34,138 nt of DNA, from contig JAJSAL010000001.1 in NCBI GenBank assembly GCA_024274705.1, positions 1-34,138 of the forward strand, in the 5' to 3' direction. Below the pieces are notes generated by a model that did no database searches, was not told the origin of the DNA, and saw only the letters and a program-made list of their open reading frames with translations. This document shows positions 15,935-24,704 of this stretch, piece by piece (within the stretch, counting starts at the first letter, position 1; every line of letters starts with the position of its first letter). Made by a program: the position numbers and the translations under genes. This stretch comes from Spirochaetota bacterium (GTDB taxonomy: Bacteria > Spirochaetota > Spirochaetia > SPDA01 > JAJSAL01).

Positions 15935-16040
15935 TCCCTTGACCCTATGGAAAAAGAAGAGAATTTTTATTATTGTAGTCGCTGTTATTCTACTTTACCA
16001 GTCGTATACGTGGTAATCAGACATGAACGAGGAGGTCCTT

Positions 16041-19000
16041 TTGTATAAGCCTGTGGATCCCAAGGCAAATTTCCCTGCCATGGAAGAGCGCGTCCTTGAT
16101 TTCTGGGAAAAAAACGGCATATTTGAAAAAACGATTCGGAACAGGGAAGGATGTGAGGAATTCATCTTCTATGACGGACCTCCTTTTGCTACAGGTATGC
16201 CCCATTTCGGACATTTTGTGCCCAGTACGATAAAAGACATTATTCCACGGTATCAGACCATGAAAGGGAAAAAAGTGGATCGCCGTTTCGGCTGGGATTG
16301 TCATGGCCTGCCAGTGGAATACGAGATGGAAAAGGAACTCGGAATTTCCGGGAAGAAGGAAATAGAAAAGTACGGTGTTGCCAGGTTCAATGAATCCTGC
16401 CGGTCGATTGTCCTGCGATATACAAAAGAATGGCGGACTGTCATTACCCGGCTGGGCAGATGGGTGGATTTCGATAATGATTACAAAACCATGGAACCGG
16501 ATTACATGGAATCCATCTGGTGGGTGGTTAAACAACTCTGGGACAAGGACCTCCTGTACGAGGGGTATTACATCCTGCCGTACTGTGCCAGGTGTTCTAC
16601 GGTTCTTTCGAATCACGAACTGAATATGGGAGGATACCAGGACGTTCACGATCCCGCAATAACGGTGAAATTCAAAGTGAGAAACCTGGAGAATACGTAT
16701 TTCCTCGCCTGGACGACCACACCCTGGACTCTGCCTTCGAACCTGGCTCTCACGTTGGGACCTGATATCTCCTATGTAAAGGTGAAGGATGGCGAAGAAT
16801 ACTACATTCTCGGGCAAGACAGGCTCGAAGCTTATTATAAATCTGAAGATGCATATTCAATCGTCGAAACGTACACCGGTAGAGACCTCCTGGGCGTTGA
16901 GTATGAACCTCTTTTCCCGTATTTTGCATCTCTTGTCGATACAGGAGCGTTCCGTACGTTCAATGCGGTCTATGTTACCACTGAGGATGGTACCGGCATT
17001 GTACACACCGCCCCCGGGTTTGGGGAGGATGATTATGAAATACTCAAAGGGACAGGCATTCCAACGGTGTGTCCCGTTGATGAAGAATGCAGGTTTACCC
17101 CGGAAGTGGCCGATTTTGAAGGTGTATTCGTAAAAGATGCTGATAACGATATCATCCGTAAGCTGAAAGATGAAGGTAAGCTGGTAAAACGCGATACCTG
17201 CTTTCACAGCTATCCTCACTGCTGGAGGTGCAAGTCTCCCCTTATTTACCGGGCGGTATCCTCCTGGTTTGTCCGGATCGACCGTATCAAACAGAGCATG
17301 ATCGATGCCAACAACAATATCCACTGGGTCCCTGACCATATCCGGACCGGGCGGTTCGGGAAGTGGTTGGAAAACGCACGGGACTGGGCAATTTCGCGGA
17401 ACCGGTTCTGGGGTAATCCTCTCCCCCTGTGGAAATGCGGAAGCTGTGATGAGACCGTATGTATCGGTTCTAAAAAGGACCTGGAGGAGAAAGCCGGAAC
17501 AGAGGTAACGGACCTGCACAAGCACTTTGTCGATGGTATTACCTTTCCCTGTTCCTGCGGCGGCACCATGAAGCGGATACCCGAAGTATTGGACTGCTGG
17601 TTTGAATCCGGTGCAATGCCCTATGCGCAGAATCACTATCCCTTTGAAGGGAAAGAGCATTTTGAAGCGAATTTTCCTGCGGATTTTATCTCAGAGGGAC
17701 TCGATCAGACCCGGGGCTGGTTTTATACCCTCACCATTTTAGGTGCAGCCCTCTTCGACAGTCCGACATTCAGGAACTGCATTGTAAGCGGTCTTGTCCT
17801 GGCGGAAGACGGGAAAAAGATGAGTAAGTCCCAGCGGAACTACACCGACCCTATGGAGGTTATCGGTAATTTCGGTTCAGATGCTCTACGTCTCTTTCTC
17901 ATGAATTCCCAGGTTGTACGGGCGGAAGACCTGCGTTACTCGGATGAGGGTGTACTGGAAGTGCTGAAGAGCATTATCATTCCATTGTGGAACGCATACA
18001 GTTTTTTTGTAACCTACGCAAATATCGATAACATTACCGTTGAATCAGCCCCTGATTCGCCGGATAATCCCCTTGATAAATGGATCCTTTCCGAGATCGA
18101 GCGCCTGGTGCAGGAGGTTACCGAATCGATAGACAAGTACGAATTGCAAAAAGCTATTGCTTCGGTGGTTGATTTTATAGACTTGCTGAATAACTGGTAT
18201 ATACGCAGATCGAGAAGAAGGTTCTGGAGATCCGAGAATGACCAGGATAAACAGCAGGCCTACCATAGCTTGTACTCTGTTCTCATGAAACTGATTACCG
18301 TCTCAGCGCCGGTGATCCCTTTTATCACGGAAGAGATATATCTTAATTTGAAACACAGCTCCCAACCCGAATCGGTGCATCTTATGGATTTTCCCGAGGC
18401 TGACGAAATCCGCCGGGACAGGAACCTGGAACGTAAGATGGAACTGACCAGGAGGGCCGTATCCCTTGGAAGGGCGCTACGGAATCTCCATTCCCTGAAA
18501 ATTCGGCAGCCCCTTAAGGCTATTCATCTGGTTACCCTGAACCCGGATGAAAAAAAGATCTTACGGGAGATGGAAGATATCATCCGGGAAGAGCTGAATG
18601 TAAAGGAAGTCGTGTTCAGGGACAATGAAGAAGATTTGGTGGAATACCAGGCAAAGGCAAATTTCCGTGTTCTGGGTAAAGAGCTGGGAAAAGATATGAA
18701 AGAGGCAGCACAAAAAATCGAGGGACTCCGCATGGAAGAAATACAGTCCCTCCTGGACGGCGCAACTCTTTCCCTGGAGCTTTCTTCACGGTCCGTGGAC
18801 CTCACAGAGGAAAGCCTCGTTGTTCAGCGTTTGGAAAAAGAACATCTAAAGGTGCTCAATGATGGATCCCTCACGATAGCTCTCGATTCCGAGATCACTG
18901 AAGAATTAAAACAGGAGGGCCTGGTCCGGGATATCGTCCGGTCGATACAGAACCTGAGAAAGGAAGCAGGCCTGGAAGTGACGGACCGTATCGATCTCTA

Positions 19001-19166
19001 CCTGCAGGGAGAGCCGGATGTCCGGGAAGCGGTGATTACTTTTGAGCGGTATCTGAAAACCGAGACCCTTGCCCTGTCTGTAACGTGGGAAGATAGAGAC
19101 GGATCATCGGAAGTCGCCTGCGGAGATACAACATGTTCAGTATTCCTGAAAAAGTCGGCGGGATAG
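16041..19166 (+). CDS. ileS: Isoleucyl-tRNA synthetase, long (eukaryote-like) type
   Basis: Charges tRNA-Ile. About 1041 residues, longer than the E. coli type and in the range of the eukaryote-like IleS2 form. The HIGH motif is HFGH (55-58) in PPFATGMPHFGH, the CP1 editing domain follows, and KMSKS is exact at 593-597 with QRNYTDP after it. The anticodon domain and a long C-terminal region complete it. Start choice: AGGAGG lies at 16030-16035, five bases before TTG 16041, and the protein then opens MYKPVDPKANFPAMEE, as IleS proteins usually do. An in-frame ATG at 16023 would put the ribosome-binding site inside the gene and has none of its own. Last bases overlap no gene; a lipoprotein starts 2 bp later. 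Confidence 0.97.
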   Translation: MYKPVDPKANFPAMEERVLDFWEKNGIFEKTIRNREGCEEFIFYDGPPFATGMPHFGHFVPSTIKDIIPRYQTMKGKKVDRRFGWDCHGLPVEYEMEKELGISGKKEIEKYGVARFNESCRSIVLRYTKEWRTVITRLGRWVDFDNDYKTMEPDYMESIWWVVKQLWDKDLLYEGYYILPYCARCSTVLSNHELNMGGYQDVHDPAITVKFKVRNLENTYFLAWTTTPWTLPSNLALTLGPDISYVKVKDGEEYYILGQDRLEAYYKSEDAYSIVETYTGRDLLGVEYEPLFPYFASLVDTGAFRTFNAVYVTTEDGTGIVHTAPGFGEDDYEILKGTGIPTVCPVDEECRFTPEVADFEGVFVKDADNDIIRKLKDEGKLVKRDTCFHSYPHCWRCKSPLIYRAVSSWFVRIDRIKQSMIDANNNIHWVPDHIRTGRFGKWLENARDWAISRNRFWGNPLPLWKCGSCDETVCIGSKKDLEEKAGTEVTDLHKHFVDGITFPCSCGGTMKRIPEVLDCWFESGAMPYAQNHYPFEGKEHFEANFPADFISEGLDQTRGWFYTLTILGAALFDSPTFRNCIVSGLVLAEDGKKMSKSQRNYTDPMEVIGNFGSDALRLFLMNSQVVRAEDLRYSDEGVLEVLKSIIIPLWNAYSFFVTYANIDNITVESAPDSPDNPLDKWILSEIERLVQEVTESIDKYELQKAIASVVDFIDLLNNWYIRRSRRRFWRSENDQDKQQAYHSLYSVLMKLITVSAPVIPFITEEIYLNLKHSSQPESVHLMDFPEADEIRRDRNLERKMELTRRAVSLGRALRNLHSLKIRQPLKAIHLVTLNPDEKKILREMEDIIREELNVKEVVFRDNEEDLVEYQAKANFRVLGKELGKDMKEAAQKIEGLRMEEIQSLLDGATLSLELSSRSVDLTEESLVVQRLEKEHLKVLNDGSLTIALDSEITEELKQEGLVRDIVRSIQNLRKEAGLEVTDRIDLYLQGEPDVREAVITFERYLKTETLALSVTWEDRDGSSEVACGDTTCSVFLKKSAG

Positions 19167-19168
19167 GA

Positions 19169-20095
19169 ATGAGTACGGAGAACAGACAGCAGCGGTCACT
19201 CTTTCATTCTGTCGGGCGTCATCTTTTTTTCGTACTTCTGGCTGCGATTACAGGATGTAGTACTGTTCCGAAGACTGCATCATTATTTCAGCCGGTAGAC
19301 AGGCTTCCTGAAGATCAAACGGTGTACATGAAAATCGATGTACACTCCAATATCGAAATGCTCTCTTCAATACTTAATATCGGGGGAATAGAGGAAGATG
19401 TCCTTCAAGCTGCTCTGGAGCGAACATCAGATGTTCTCTTTTCCCTGCTGCTCAAGGAAAACGGTAATAGGGAGTTTTCCTTTATTGCTTCAGGTGAATA
19501 TCCTGCAGGGATAGTTAAAAGGAAGCTTAAGAAAAACGATGACTGGGTAAAACAGGGTGATCGAATACCCTACTGGGTGAATCCGGCCCTTCCCTTAAGG
19601 TTGGCAGTTCCGGACAGGCGGCATATTCTGGGTACAAACGGCAGTATCGACCCCCTGCTGGCTGAATGGGAATTCCCATCTGCCATGGATATCCCACGCG
19701 AACTACGGCACGAGTTGGAAATATCGGACCTGGTTTTTTTTATGCCCAGTCCGGGGAAATCGGTACTGGATAATATGGCCGGGGGAAGAACATACCCTAT
19801 CGAGCTCATCTGGATTACCCTTTTCGACCCGGGTGTCTTTGAATTGAAAAGGGATTCATATAAGCTGGATGCCGTTTTCTTGATGGAAACCGAGGATGAT
19901 GCTGCAAAGTTCAGTAAAATCGCCCGCCTCTTGACGGCTGCGATTATGCGGAAAGAGAATATCGGAGATATTGCGGATCTTAAGAGCAGTGTTGAAGTGT
20001 ATTACGACGGCACTATCGTACGTATTCAGGGGATACCTGTTTCTTTGGAAGACCTGATAACGTTCCTGGCGGGAAAATTATCTCCTTCGGAATAA
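19169..20095 (+). CDS. Lipoprotein of unknown function
   Basis: 308 residues. A basic N-terminus and hydrophobic stretch end in the lipobox I-T-G-C with Cys30 as the lipidation site, so the mature protein is membrane anchored by lipid. The rest, about 278 residues, has no domain I can name; it contains strand-rich patches and few cysteines. A longer in-frame reading from 19133 exists, but ATG 19169 has GGGATAGGA just upstream and gives a proper lipoprotein signal. It begins 2 bp after the ileS stop and 13 bp before hisH, so it is likely cotranscribed with both, though the genes share no obvious function. Confidence 0.82.
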   Translation: MSTENRQQRSLFHSVGRHLFFVLLAAITGCSTVPKTASLFQPVDRLPEDQTVYMKIDVHSNIEMLSSILNIGGIEEDVLQAALERTSDVLFSLLLKENGNREFSFIASGEYPAGIVKRKLKKNDDWVKQGDRIPYWVNPALPLRLAVPDRRHILGTNGSIDPLLAEWEFPSAMDIPRELRHELEISDLVFFMPSPGKSVLDNMAGGRTYPIELIWITLFDPGVFELKRDSYKLDAVFLMETEDDAAKFSKIARLLTAAIMRKENIGDIADLKSSVEVYYDGTIVRIQGIPVSLEDLITFLAGKLSPSE

Positions 20096-20108
20096 GAGGA
20101 GCAACATT

Positions 20109-20717
20109 GTGACTATCGGCGTGGTGGATTACGAAGCAGGTAATGTAAGGAGTGTAGAGACAGCTCTAACTTTTCTCAAGGCGGATTATATCGTGTCTCG
20201 GGACCCGGAACGGATCCGGCAGACAGACAGGCTGATTTTCCCCGGTGTCGGCGAAGCCAGGGCAGCCATGGATGTGCTGAACAGTACCGGTCTTGCGGAT
20301 GCGATACGGGAAACTGCTGGTACGGGAAAGCTGATTCTTGGTATATGTATCGGCTGCCAGCTTTTCCTGGAGAAGTCGGAAGAGAGCGATACCCGCTGCC
20401 TCAGCCTGGTGCCCGGCCGGGTAAAACGGTTTCCGAAGGATATGGGACTGAAAGTACCGCACATGGGATGGAATGGTGTAGAGCCTGCACAGGATCACCC
20501 TTTGTTTAATACTATCCCTGAAGGGGCATCTTTTTATTTTGTACACTCCTACTATCCCATCGTTCGGGACAAACGGTATGAACTCGCAACGACAGAATAT
20601 GGTGTGGAATTTTCGTCCGGGATATGCAGAGACAATGTCATGGCTGTGCAGTTTCATCCAGAGAAATCGGGTGAAATAGGGCTCAAGATGTTACAGAATT
20701 TTCTGGACATGCCTTAG
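20109..20717 (+). CDS. hisH: Imidazole glycerol phosphate synthase glutaminase subunit HisH
   Basis: Class I glutamine amidotransferase that releases ammonia from glutamine and channels it to HisF in histidine synthesis. 202 residues, normal. The nucleophile is Cys80 in [10 protein letters not shown], and the other triad residues are His183 and Glu185 in [15 protein letters not shown] (45-50) supplies the oxyanion-side loop. Start is GTG with AGAGGAG upstream; a TTG two bases earlier is out of frame. It is followed after 11 bp by hisF. Only these two histidine genes are present in the window. Confidence 0.95.
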   Translation: MTIGVVDYEAGNVRSVETALTFLKADYIVSRDPERIRQTDRLIFPGVGEARAAMDVLNSTGLADAIRETAGTGKLILGICIGCQLFLEKSEESDTRCLSLVPGRVKRFPKDMGLKVPHMGWNGVEPAQDHPLFNTIPEGASFYFVHSYYPIVRDKRYELATTEYGVEFSSGICRDNVMAVQFHPEKSGEIGLKMLQNFLDMP

Positions 20718-20728
20718 AGGAGCGTTCG

Positions 20729-21508
20729 ATGTTTCAGAAGCGTATTATAATCTGTCTCGATGTACGGGATGGTAAAACAACTAAAGGGATACGGTTCAAA
20801 GGGAATGTTGACATCGGTGATCCCGTGGAGATGGCCCGGGAATACTACCGCCAGGGGGTGGATGAACTCGTTTTCTATGATATTACCGCGTCCGTAGAAA
20901 AACGGGGAATCATGATCGATGTGGTGGCGCGGGTGGCGGAAACTATCTTCATACCTTTTTCAGTGGGTGGAGGCATCGGTTCGCTTAAGGACATGAAACG
21001 GGTAATTCAAGCCGGAGCGGAAAAGGTGAGTGTCAATTCCCTGGCAGTAAAGAACCCGGAAATCATCGAAGAGGGTGCCTCTCTCTTCGGTTCCCAGTGT
21101 ATCGTCCTGGGTATGGATGCCCTCAAAGATGAATCCATGTCTTCAGGCTACCGGGTTGTCGTTAACGGAGGAAGAACCCGGACCGGCCTTGACGCCCTGG
21201 CCTGGGCAAAACAAGCAGAATCCCTGGGAGCAGGAGAAATCGTACTTAACTCAATCGATGCTGACGGTACTGAGGGAGGGTATGAACTGAAGGTAACCCG
21301 GATGATTTCCGAAGCGGTAGGTATTCCCGTGGTTGCTTCCGGCGGTGCAGGGGTTCCGGAACATCTTAAGGATGTCCTTACCATCGGAAGAGCAGATGCC
21401 GCCCTCATTGCATCCATGGTTCACATACGGGGATACAGGGTAGACGAACTGAAACACTATCTGCATGAATCGGGAATACCGGTAAGACTTAAAACCGGAT
21501 TGAACTGA
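20729..21508 (+). CDS. hisF: Imidazole glycerol phosphate synthase cyclase subunit HisF
   Basis: TIM-barrel cyclase that uses ammonia from HisH to convert PRFAR into imidazole glycerol phosphate and AICAR. 259 residues, normal. The catalytic acids are Asp11 (CLDVRDG) and Asp130 (LGMDALKD). Phosphate-binding loops VGGGIGS (79-85) and [11 protein letters not shown] are present, as is [14 protein letters not shown]. The ATG has GAGGAGC about 7 nt upstream. It pairs with hisH as one functional complex. A side role in sugar amidation, as in some LPS loci with duplicated hisH/hisF, would need a WbpG-like partner, which is absent here. Confidence 0.96.
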   Translation: MFQKRIIICLDVRDGKTTKGIRFKGNVDIGDPVEMAREYYRQGVDELVFYDITASVEKRGIMIDVVARVAETIFIPFSVGGGIGSLKDMKRVIQAGAEKVSVNSLAVKNPEIIEEGASLFGSQCIVLGMDALKDESMSSGYRVVVNGGRTRTGLDALAWAKQAESLGAGEIVLNSIDADGTEGGYELKVTRMISEAVGIPVVASGGAGVPEHLKDVLTIGRADAALIASMVHIRGYRVDELKHYLHESGIPVRLKTGLN

Positions 21509-21544
21509 TACCATCCGTTGAAATTACCTATCTGTCCGTATGTA

Positions 21545-21573
21545 TTGCCCCTGTACCTTTTATTGAGTATATT
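21545..21573 (+). promoter_or_regulatory. Promoter for the FmdB-type gene
   Basis: TTGCCC (21545-21550), a 17-bp spacer and TATATT (21568-21573), scoring 4/6 and 5/6. Transcription near 21580 would give a leader of about 42 nt with AAGGAG before ATG 21622. Confidence 0.45.
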
Positions 21574-21621
21574 TATGTAAATTATCTGCGGTTATACCAA
21601 TTACCATAAGGAGCGTTACCG

Positions 21622-21918
21622 ATGCCCAGTTACGATTACGAATGTAAATCGTGTGGTCATACCTTTGAGGTATTTCAAAACATGTCTGATCCTCTTATTA
21701 AAAAATGTCCTCAATGCAAAAAGGGTGTGAGAAGGCTGATAGGCGGAGGAACGGGTATCATTTTTAAAGGCAGCGGCTTTTATGTCACGGACAATAAAAG
21801 CGGCGGCAATGGGGCATCCTCCAGGAGTTCCGACACATCGTCCTCCCAGGATTCAAAGGAAAGTACACCTAAAACAGAATCTTCCGGCGATAAGAAGAAG
21901 GAAACCTCAAAAAAATAA
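21622..21918 (+). CDS. FmdB-type zinc-ribbon protein
   Basis: 98 residues. The N-terminal 50 residues are an FmdB/CxxC_CXXC_SSSS-type zinc ribbon with Cys8, Cys11, Cys29 and Cys32 and the typical opening MPSYDYECKSCGHTFE. The middle ends in the usual GTGIIFKGSGFYVTD. The last 40 residues are low-complexity Ser/Lys/Asp/Gly and probably disordered. Such proteins are widespread; the name comes from a putative formamidase regulator, but a molecular role is not established. Stands alone between hisF and the convergent thiI. Confidence 0.9.
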   Translation: MPSYDYECKSCGHTFEVFQNMSDPLIKKCPQCKKGVRRLIGGGTGIIFKGSGFYVTDNKSGGNGASSRSSDTSSSQDSKESTPKTESSGDKKKETSKK

Positions 21919-21966
21919 CCGGTCCCGGGGCATCATCCACAACTGCCGAATCTTTGTCACCCTTCC

Positions 21967-23145
21967 TCAGCATTTCCTGTTGCCGTTTATCCGGATAACC
22001 TCGCCTCTTAAGAGGGTATCTTTCAGCATGTCATCGATGTGAAGAGCGGCAAAGGATCTGTGCATTCTTTCGAAATCCGGATATACAACCGGGTGTTGCG
22101 GGGCGAAAAGGGTACAGCAGTCTTCGTAGGGAAGGATTGATGTTTCAAAGGTATCGATTTTCCTGGCTATGTGGATAATTTCCTCTTTGTCCATCCCTGC
22201 CAGGGGCCTGAATACCGGAAGGTCTGTCATACTGTTGGTAAAACGAATGCTCGAAAGTGTTTGACTTGCTACCTGACTTAATGACTCACCGGTGATAAGG
22301 CAGAGTGCTTCCTCCCGGTCTGCCAGGGCGCCGGCTATTACGACCATACATGCCCGCATAAGAAGGGTAAGTTCGGATTTCCTGGCCTTCTCTTTAAGAA
22401 TGATCTGAGCTTCCGTAAAGGGGATAACGTACAGGTTGAAGCTCCCGGTGAAATCAGCGAGGATATGGGCAAGGGTTATTACCTTATGCTTCGCCTCATC
22501 CGAGGTGTACGGGTAGGCATGAAAATAGACTGCATCAACTTTCAACCCCCTTTTTGCCATCATGTACCCCGCAACAGGTGAATCAATTCCGCCGGAAAGC
22601 ATAAGAATTCCCTTCCCGGCAATACCCGTGGGGAGTCCTCCCGGGCCGGGATTGAGCAATCCATACACTATCGCAGTCTCACGTATTTCTACAGACACGG
22701 TCCAGTCCGGATGTTTTACATCAACTTTTACATCCGGAAAATTACTGAGGACCAGGGCGCCAAGATCACAGGCTATTTCGTAGGAGTTGAGAGGGAAACA
22801 TTTATCAGACCTGCGTGCTTCGATTTTAAATGTTCTTCCGGCAGTTTCCCGCTGAATCGCACGGACTACGTCGAGTGTTGTTTTCCTGATACGATCCATC
22901 GTTTTCTCTGTTTTCCAGACCCTGCCGAAGGCAGTGACACCAAATGTTTTCGAGAGAATATGATGTACCGTACGTTCATCTGCATTTCCGGGGTTAAGAA
23001 AGTATCTTCCGTGATTTCCCCGCATGGAAGCACCGGTATTCTGCATCCTGTTTATAACATTCGATTTCATCTGGTTCTCGAAGAAATGGCGGTTTTTCCC
23101 TTTCAGGGCGATTTCTCCGATTTTTACTATATATTCCTGATTCAT
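21967..23145 (-). CDS. thiI: tRNA 4-thiouridine synthase ThiI
   Basis: Transfers persulfide sulfur to U8 of tRNA; in some bacteria it also serves thiazole synthesis. 392 residues: N-terminal ferredoxin-like and THUMP domains (about 1-165), then a PP-loop adenylation domain with SGGIDSP (184-190). The catalytic DCC motif has Cys343-Cys344, with Cys344 numbered as in the E. coli enzyme. The C-terminal rhodanese domain found in E. coli ThiI is absent, so sulfur must come from a separate donor, fittingly the cysteine desulfurase encoded 20 bp upstream. GGAGA precedes the ATG on the minus strand. Confidence 0.96.
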   Translation of the reverse strand: MNQEYIVKIGEIALKGKNRHFFENQMKSNVINRMQNTGASMRGNHGRYFLNPGNADERTVHHILSKTFGVTAFGRVWKTEKTMDRIRKTTLDVVRAIQRETAGRTFKIEARRSDKCFPLNSYEIACDLGALVLSNFPDVKVDVKHPDWTVSVEIRETAIVYGLLNPGPGGLPTGIAGKGILMLSGGIDSPVAGYMMAKRGLKVDAVYFHAYPYTSDEAKHKVITLAHILADFTGSFNLYVIPFTEAQIILKEKARKSELTLLMRACMVVIAGALADREEALCLITGESLSQVASQTLSSIRFTNSMTDLPVFRPLAGMDKEEIIHIARKIDTFETSILPYEDCCTLFAPQHPVVYPDFERMHRSFAALHIDDMLKDTLLRGEVIRINGNRKC

Positions 23146-23165
23146 GCTTTGTTGTTCTCCCTGGA

Positions 23166-24323
23166 TTAAAGAAGGGCGACGTGCTTTAACGATTCAACGG
23201 AATCTTTCAGTGTTTCACAGAACCGTTCCGCATCGTCCGATGTTGTGACAGGACCGAAAGAGATGCGTATGGAAGAAGATGCTTCCTCCAAAGGAACCCC
23301 CATCTCCTCCATGACACGGTTTTTTTTCGACTTTTTAGTAGAACATGCTGACCCGTTAGACACCGCAAAGCCTCTGTCGCTTAATACGCGAACGAGCACT
23401 TCTGCCGGAACCGGGGGGAACATAGCGGTCAGTATGTAAGGCGAATATTCTTTGTCCCCGGATTCGATGAGCTTCACGCCTTCCATAGGGAGCAGATGAT
23501 CCAGAATAATGTGCTTAAGAGATGCCGCGTGGCGATACTCCCGGTCCATATTAGTGACCCTCTTTTCCAGCGCCAGGGTCATTCCTGCAGCGCCGGCAGT
23601 ATTCTCGGTACCGGCCCTCAATGAGAATTCCTGCTCACCCCCGGACAATAGAGGCGGAATAGGGGACTTAAGGTAGAGAAGTCCGATACCCATGGGACCG
23701 CAGAATTTGTGACTGCTCATGGAAGCCGAATCGACCCCCATTTCATCCAGAACAAGAGGTAGTTTGCCTGCGCTCTGAACTGCATCGGTGTGAATGTGAA
23801 TCCTGCGGCCCATAGACTTACTCTTCCGGCGAATACCTTCGACAATTTCCTTCACCGGCTGAACCGCTCCGGTTTCGTTGCTCACGTGGATAATAGAAAC
23901 CAGGACGGTTGTCTCGTCCACCAGGTCACATATTTGTTCTATTCCCACGAAACCGTCTTTTCCGGTTGGCGGGATACGCAGTTCACACCCCTCCTGCTGA
24001 AGAAGACGTGCTGTTTCATACACCGAGGCATGTTCGATCCCGGTGATGACCAACGAAGGCCTCTTCTTTCTAAACAACAAAGAACGAAGAACCATATTAT
24101 TTGATTCAGAACCGCCGGATGTAAAAATAAGATGCTCTTTTTTACACGAAAAAAGCACTGCCAGCCTGGAGCGCTGTTCCTCGAGAAACTCCCGGGCCCT
24201 GGTTCCCTGAATGTGGGATGATGATGGATTGCCAAAGTATATTAACGCCGTTTCTGCGGATTTCGTGATTATTTCTTTATCAGGGATTGCGGTAGCAGCC
24301 CAGTCAAGGTATACTATATTCAT
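23166..24323 (-). CDS. Cysteine desulfurase (NifS/IscS-like)
   Basis: PLP enzyme that takes sulfur from cysteine and passes it on as a persulfide. 385 residues, class V aminotransferase fold. His98 (GIEHAS), Asp180 and Gln183 (HTDAVQ) contact PLP; Lys206 (SSHKFCGP) should form the Schiff base. Active-site Cys327 lies in a SNGSACSTKK loop, the group I type with a flexible loop. It precedes thiI by 20 bp and is its likely sulfur donor. No iscU or other Fe-S assembly gene is nearby. There is no Shine-Dalgarno before the ATG, and the -10 box ends only nine bases upstream, so the mRNA may be leaderless. Confidence 0.95.
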   Translation of the reverse strand: MNIVYLDWAATAIPDKEIITKSAETALIYFGNPSSSHIQGTRAREFLEEQRSRLAVLFSCKKEHLIFTSGGSESNNMVLRSLLFRKKRPSLVITGIEHASVYETARLLQQEGCELRIPPTGKDGFVGIEQICDLVDETTVLVSIIHVSNETGAVQPVKEIVEGIRRKSKSMGRRIHIHTDAVQSAGKLPLVLDEMGVDSASMSSHKFCGPMGIGLLYLKSPIPPLLSGGEQEFSLRAGTENTAGAAGMTLALEKRVTNMDREYRHAASLKHIILDHLLPMEGVKLIESGDKEYSPYILTAMFPPVPAEVLVRVLSDRGFAVSNGSACSTKKSKKNRVMEEMGVPLEEASSSIRISFGPVTTSDDAERFCETLKDSVESLKHVALL

Positions 24324-24331
24324 AGATTCTT

Positions 24332-24360
24332 AATATACATTTATGTATATGCTTCATCAA
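24332..24360 (-). promoter_or_regulatory. Promoter of the cysteine desulfurase-thiI unit
   Basis: On the minus strand TTGATG (24360-24355), a 17-bp spacer and TATATT (24337-24332). The predicted transcript begins near 24325, about 2 nt before ATG 24323. The palindrome at 24333-24350 covers the -10 and much of the spacer. Confidence 0.55.
24333..24350. promoter_or_regulatory. Palindromic operator candidate (ArsR type)
   Basis: ATATACAT and ATGTATAT (8-bp perfect arms) are separated by TT. It lies between the divergent desulfurase and ArsR genes. ArsR/SmtB family repressors typically bind AT-rich palindromes of this kind, and its position on the -10 and spacer of the desulfurase promoter fits repression. 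Binding is inferred. Confidence 0.6.
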
Positions 24361-24407
24361 CCTTCACCTTTGGTTATAACGTAAAAGAAAAACGGGTAAG
24401 TCTGTAT

Positions 24408-24695
24408 ATGGAAAATAACATTTGTTGTCCTGAGGAGCAGATAAAAGAACTTGCGGAGAAGCTGAAAGTCTGCGGCCATCCTATCCGGTTGAAAATACTC
24501 TGTCTCATCTACCGCGAGGATGCATGTGTAATGGAACTATGGAAGTGCCTGAACCAACCGCAGCCGGTTGTTTCCCAGCACCTGGCGATACTCAAGGAGA
24601 AAGGAATTGTATCTTCAGAGATACAGGGCAACAAGAGGATCTACTCCATAGAAGATGATTTTATTGCCAAAATGGTACAGTCTTTTGCGGGCTGA
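24408..24695 (+). CDS. ArsR/SmtB-family transcriptional regulator
   Basis: 95 residues, a single winged-helix domain. The recognition helix region is QPQPVVSQHLAILKEKGIV, followed by a beta-wing (IQGNKRIYSI). It is unusually cysteine-rich: Cys6, Cys7, Cys22, Cys32, Cys40 and Cys47. Cys40 sits in DACVMEL, where arsenic/metal sensors often have CVC, and Cys32 in RLKILCLI is at a position where some persulfide-sensing ArsR members also have Cys. It could therefore sense a metal, metalloid or sulfur species. Divergent from the desulfurase gene with a shared 84-bp spacer holding a palindrome. The start has only a weak GGGT upstream. Confidence 0.9.
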   Translation: MENNICCPEEQIKELAEKLKVCGHPIRLKILCLIYREDACVMELWKCLNQPQPVVSQHLAILKEKGIVSSEIQGNKRIYSIEDDFIAKMVQSFAG

Positions 24696-24704
24696 TGACA
24701 CAAG

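Noticed and set aside
15939-16016. A 25-residue hydrophobic reading (LWKKKRIFIIVVAVILLYQ) before ileS
   Set aside because: It looks like a membrane helix, but it would need a TTG with no ribosome-binding site and lies in a promoter-sized spacer. AT-rich DNA often reads this way by chance.
15891-16040. T-box leader upstream of ileS
   Set aside because: The spacer is too short and lacks the conserved T-box sequence and an antiterminator.
16375-17660. Several long frames overlapping ileS on both strands
   Set aside because: They are shadows of a highly conserved synthetase gene, with no domain and no start signal.
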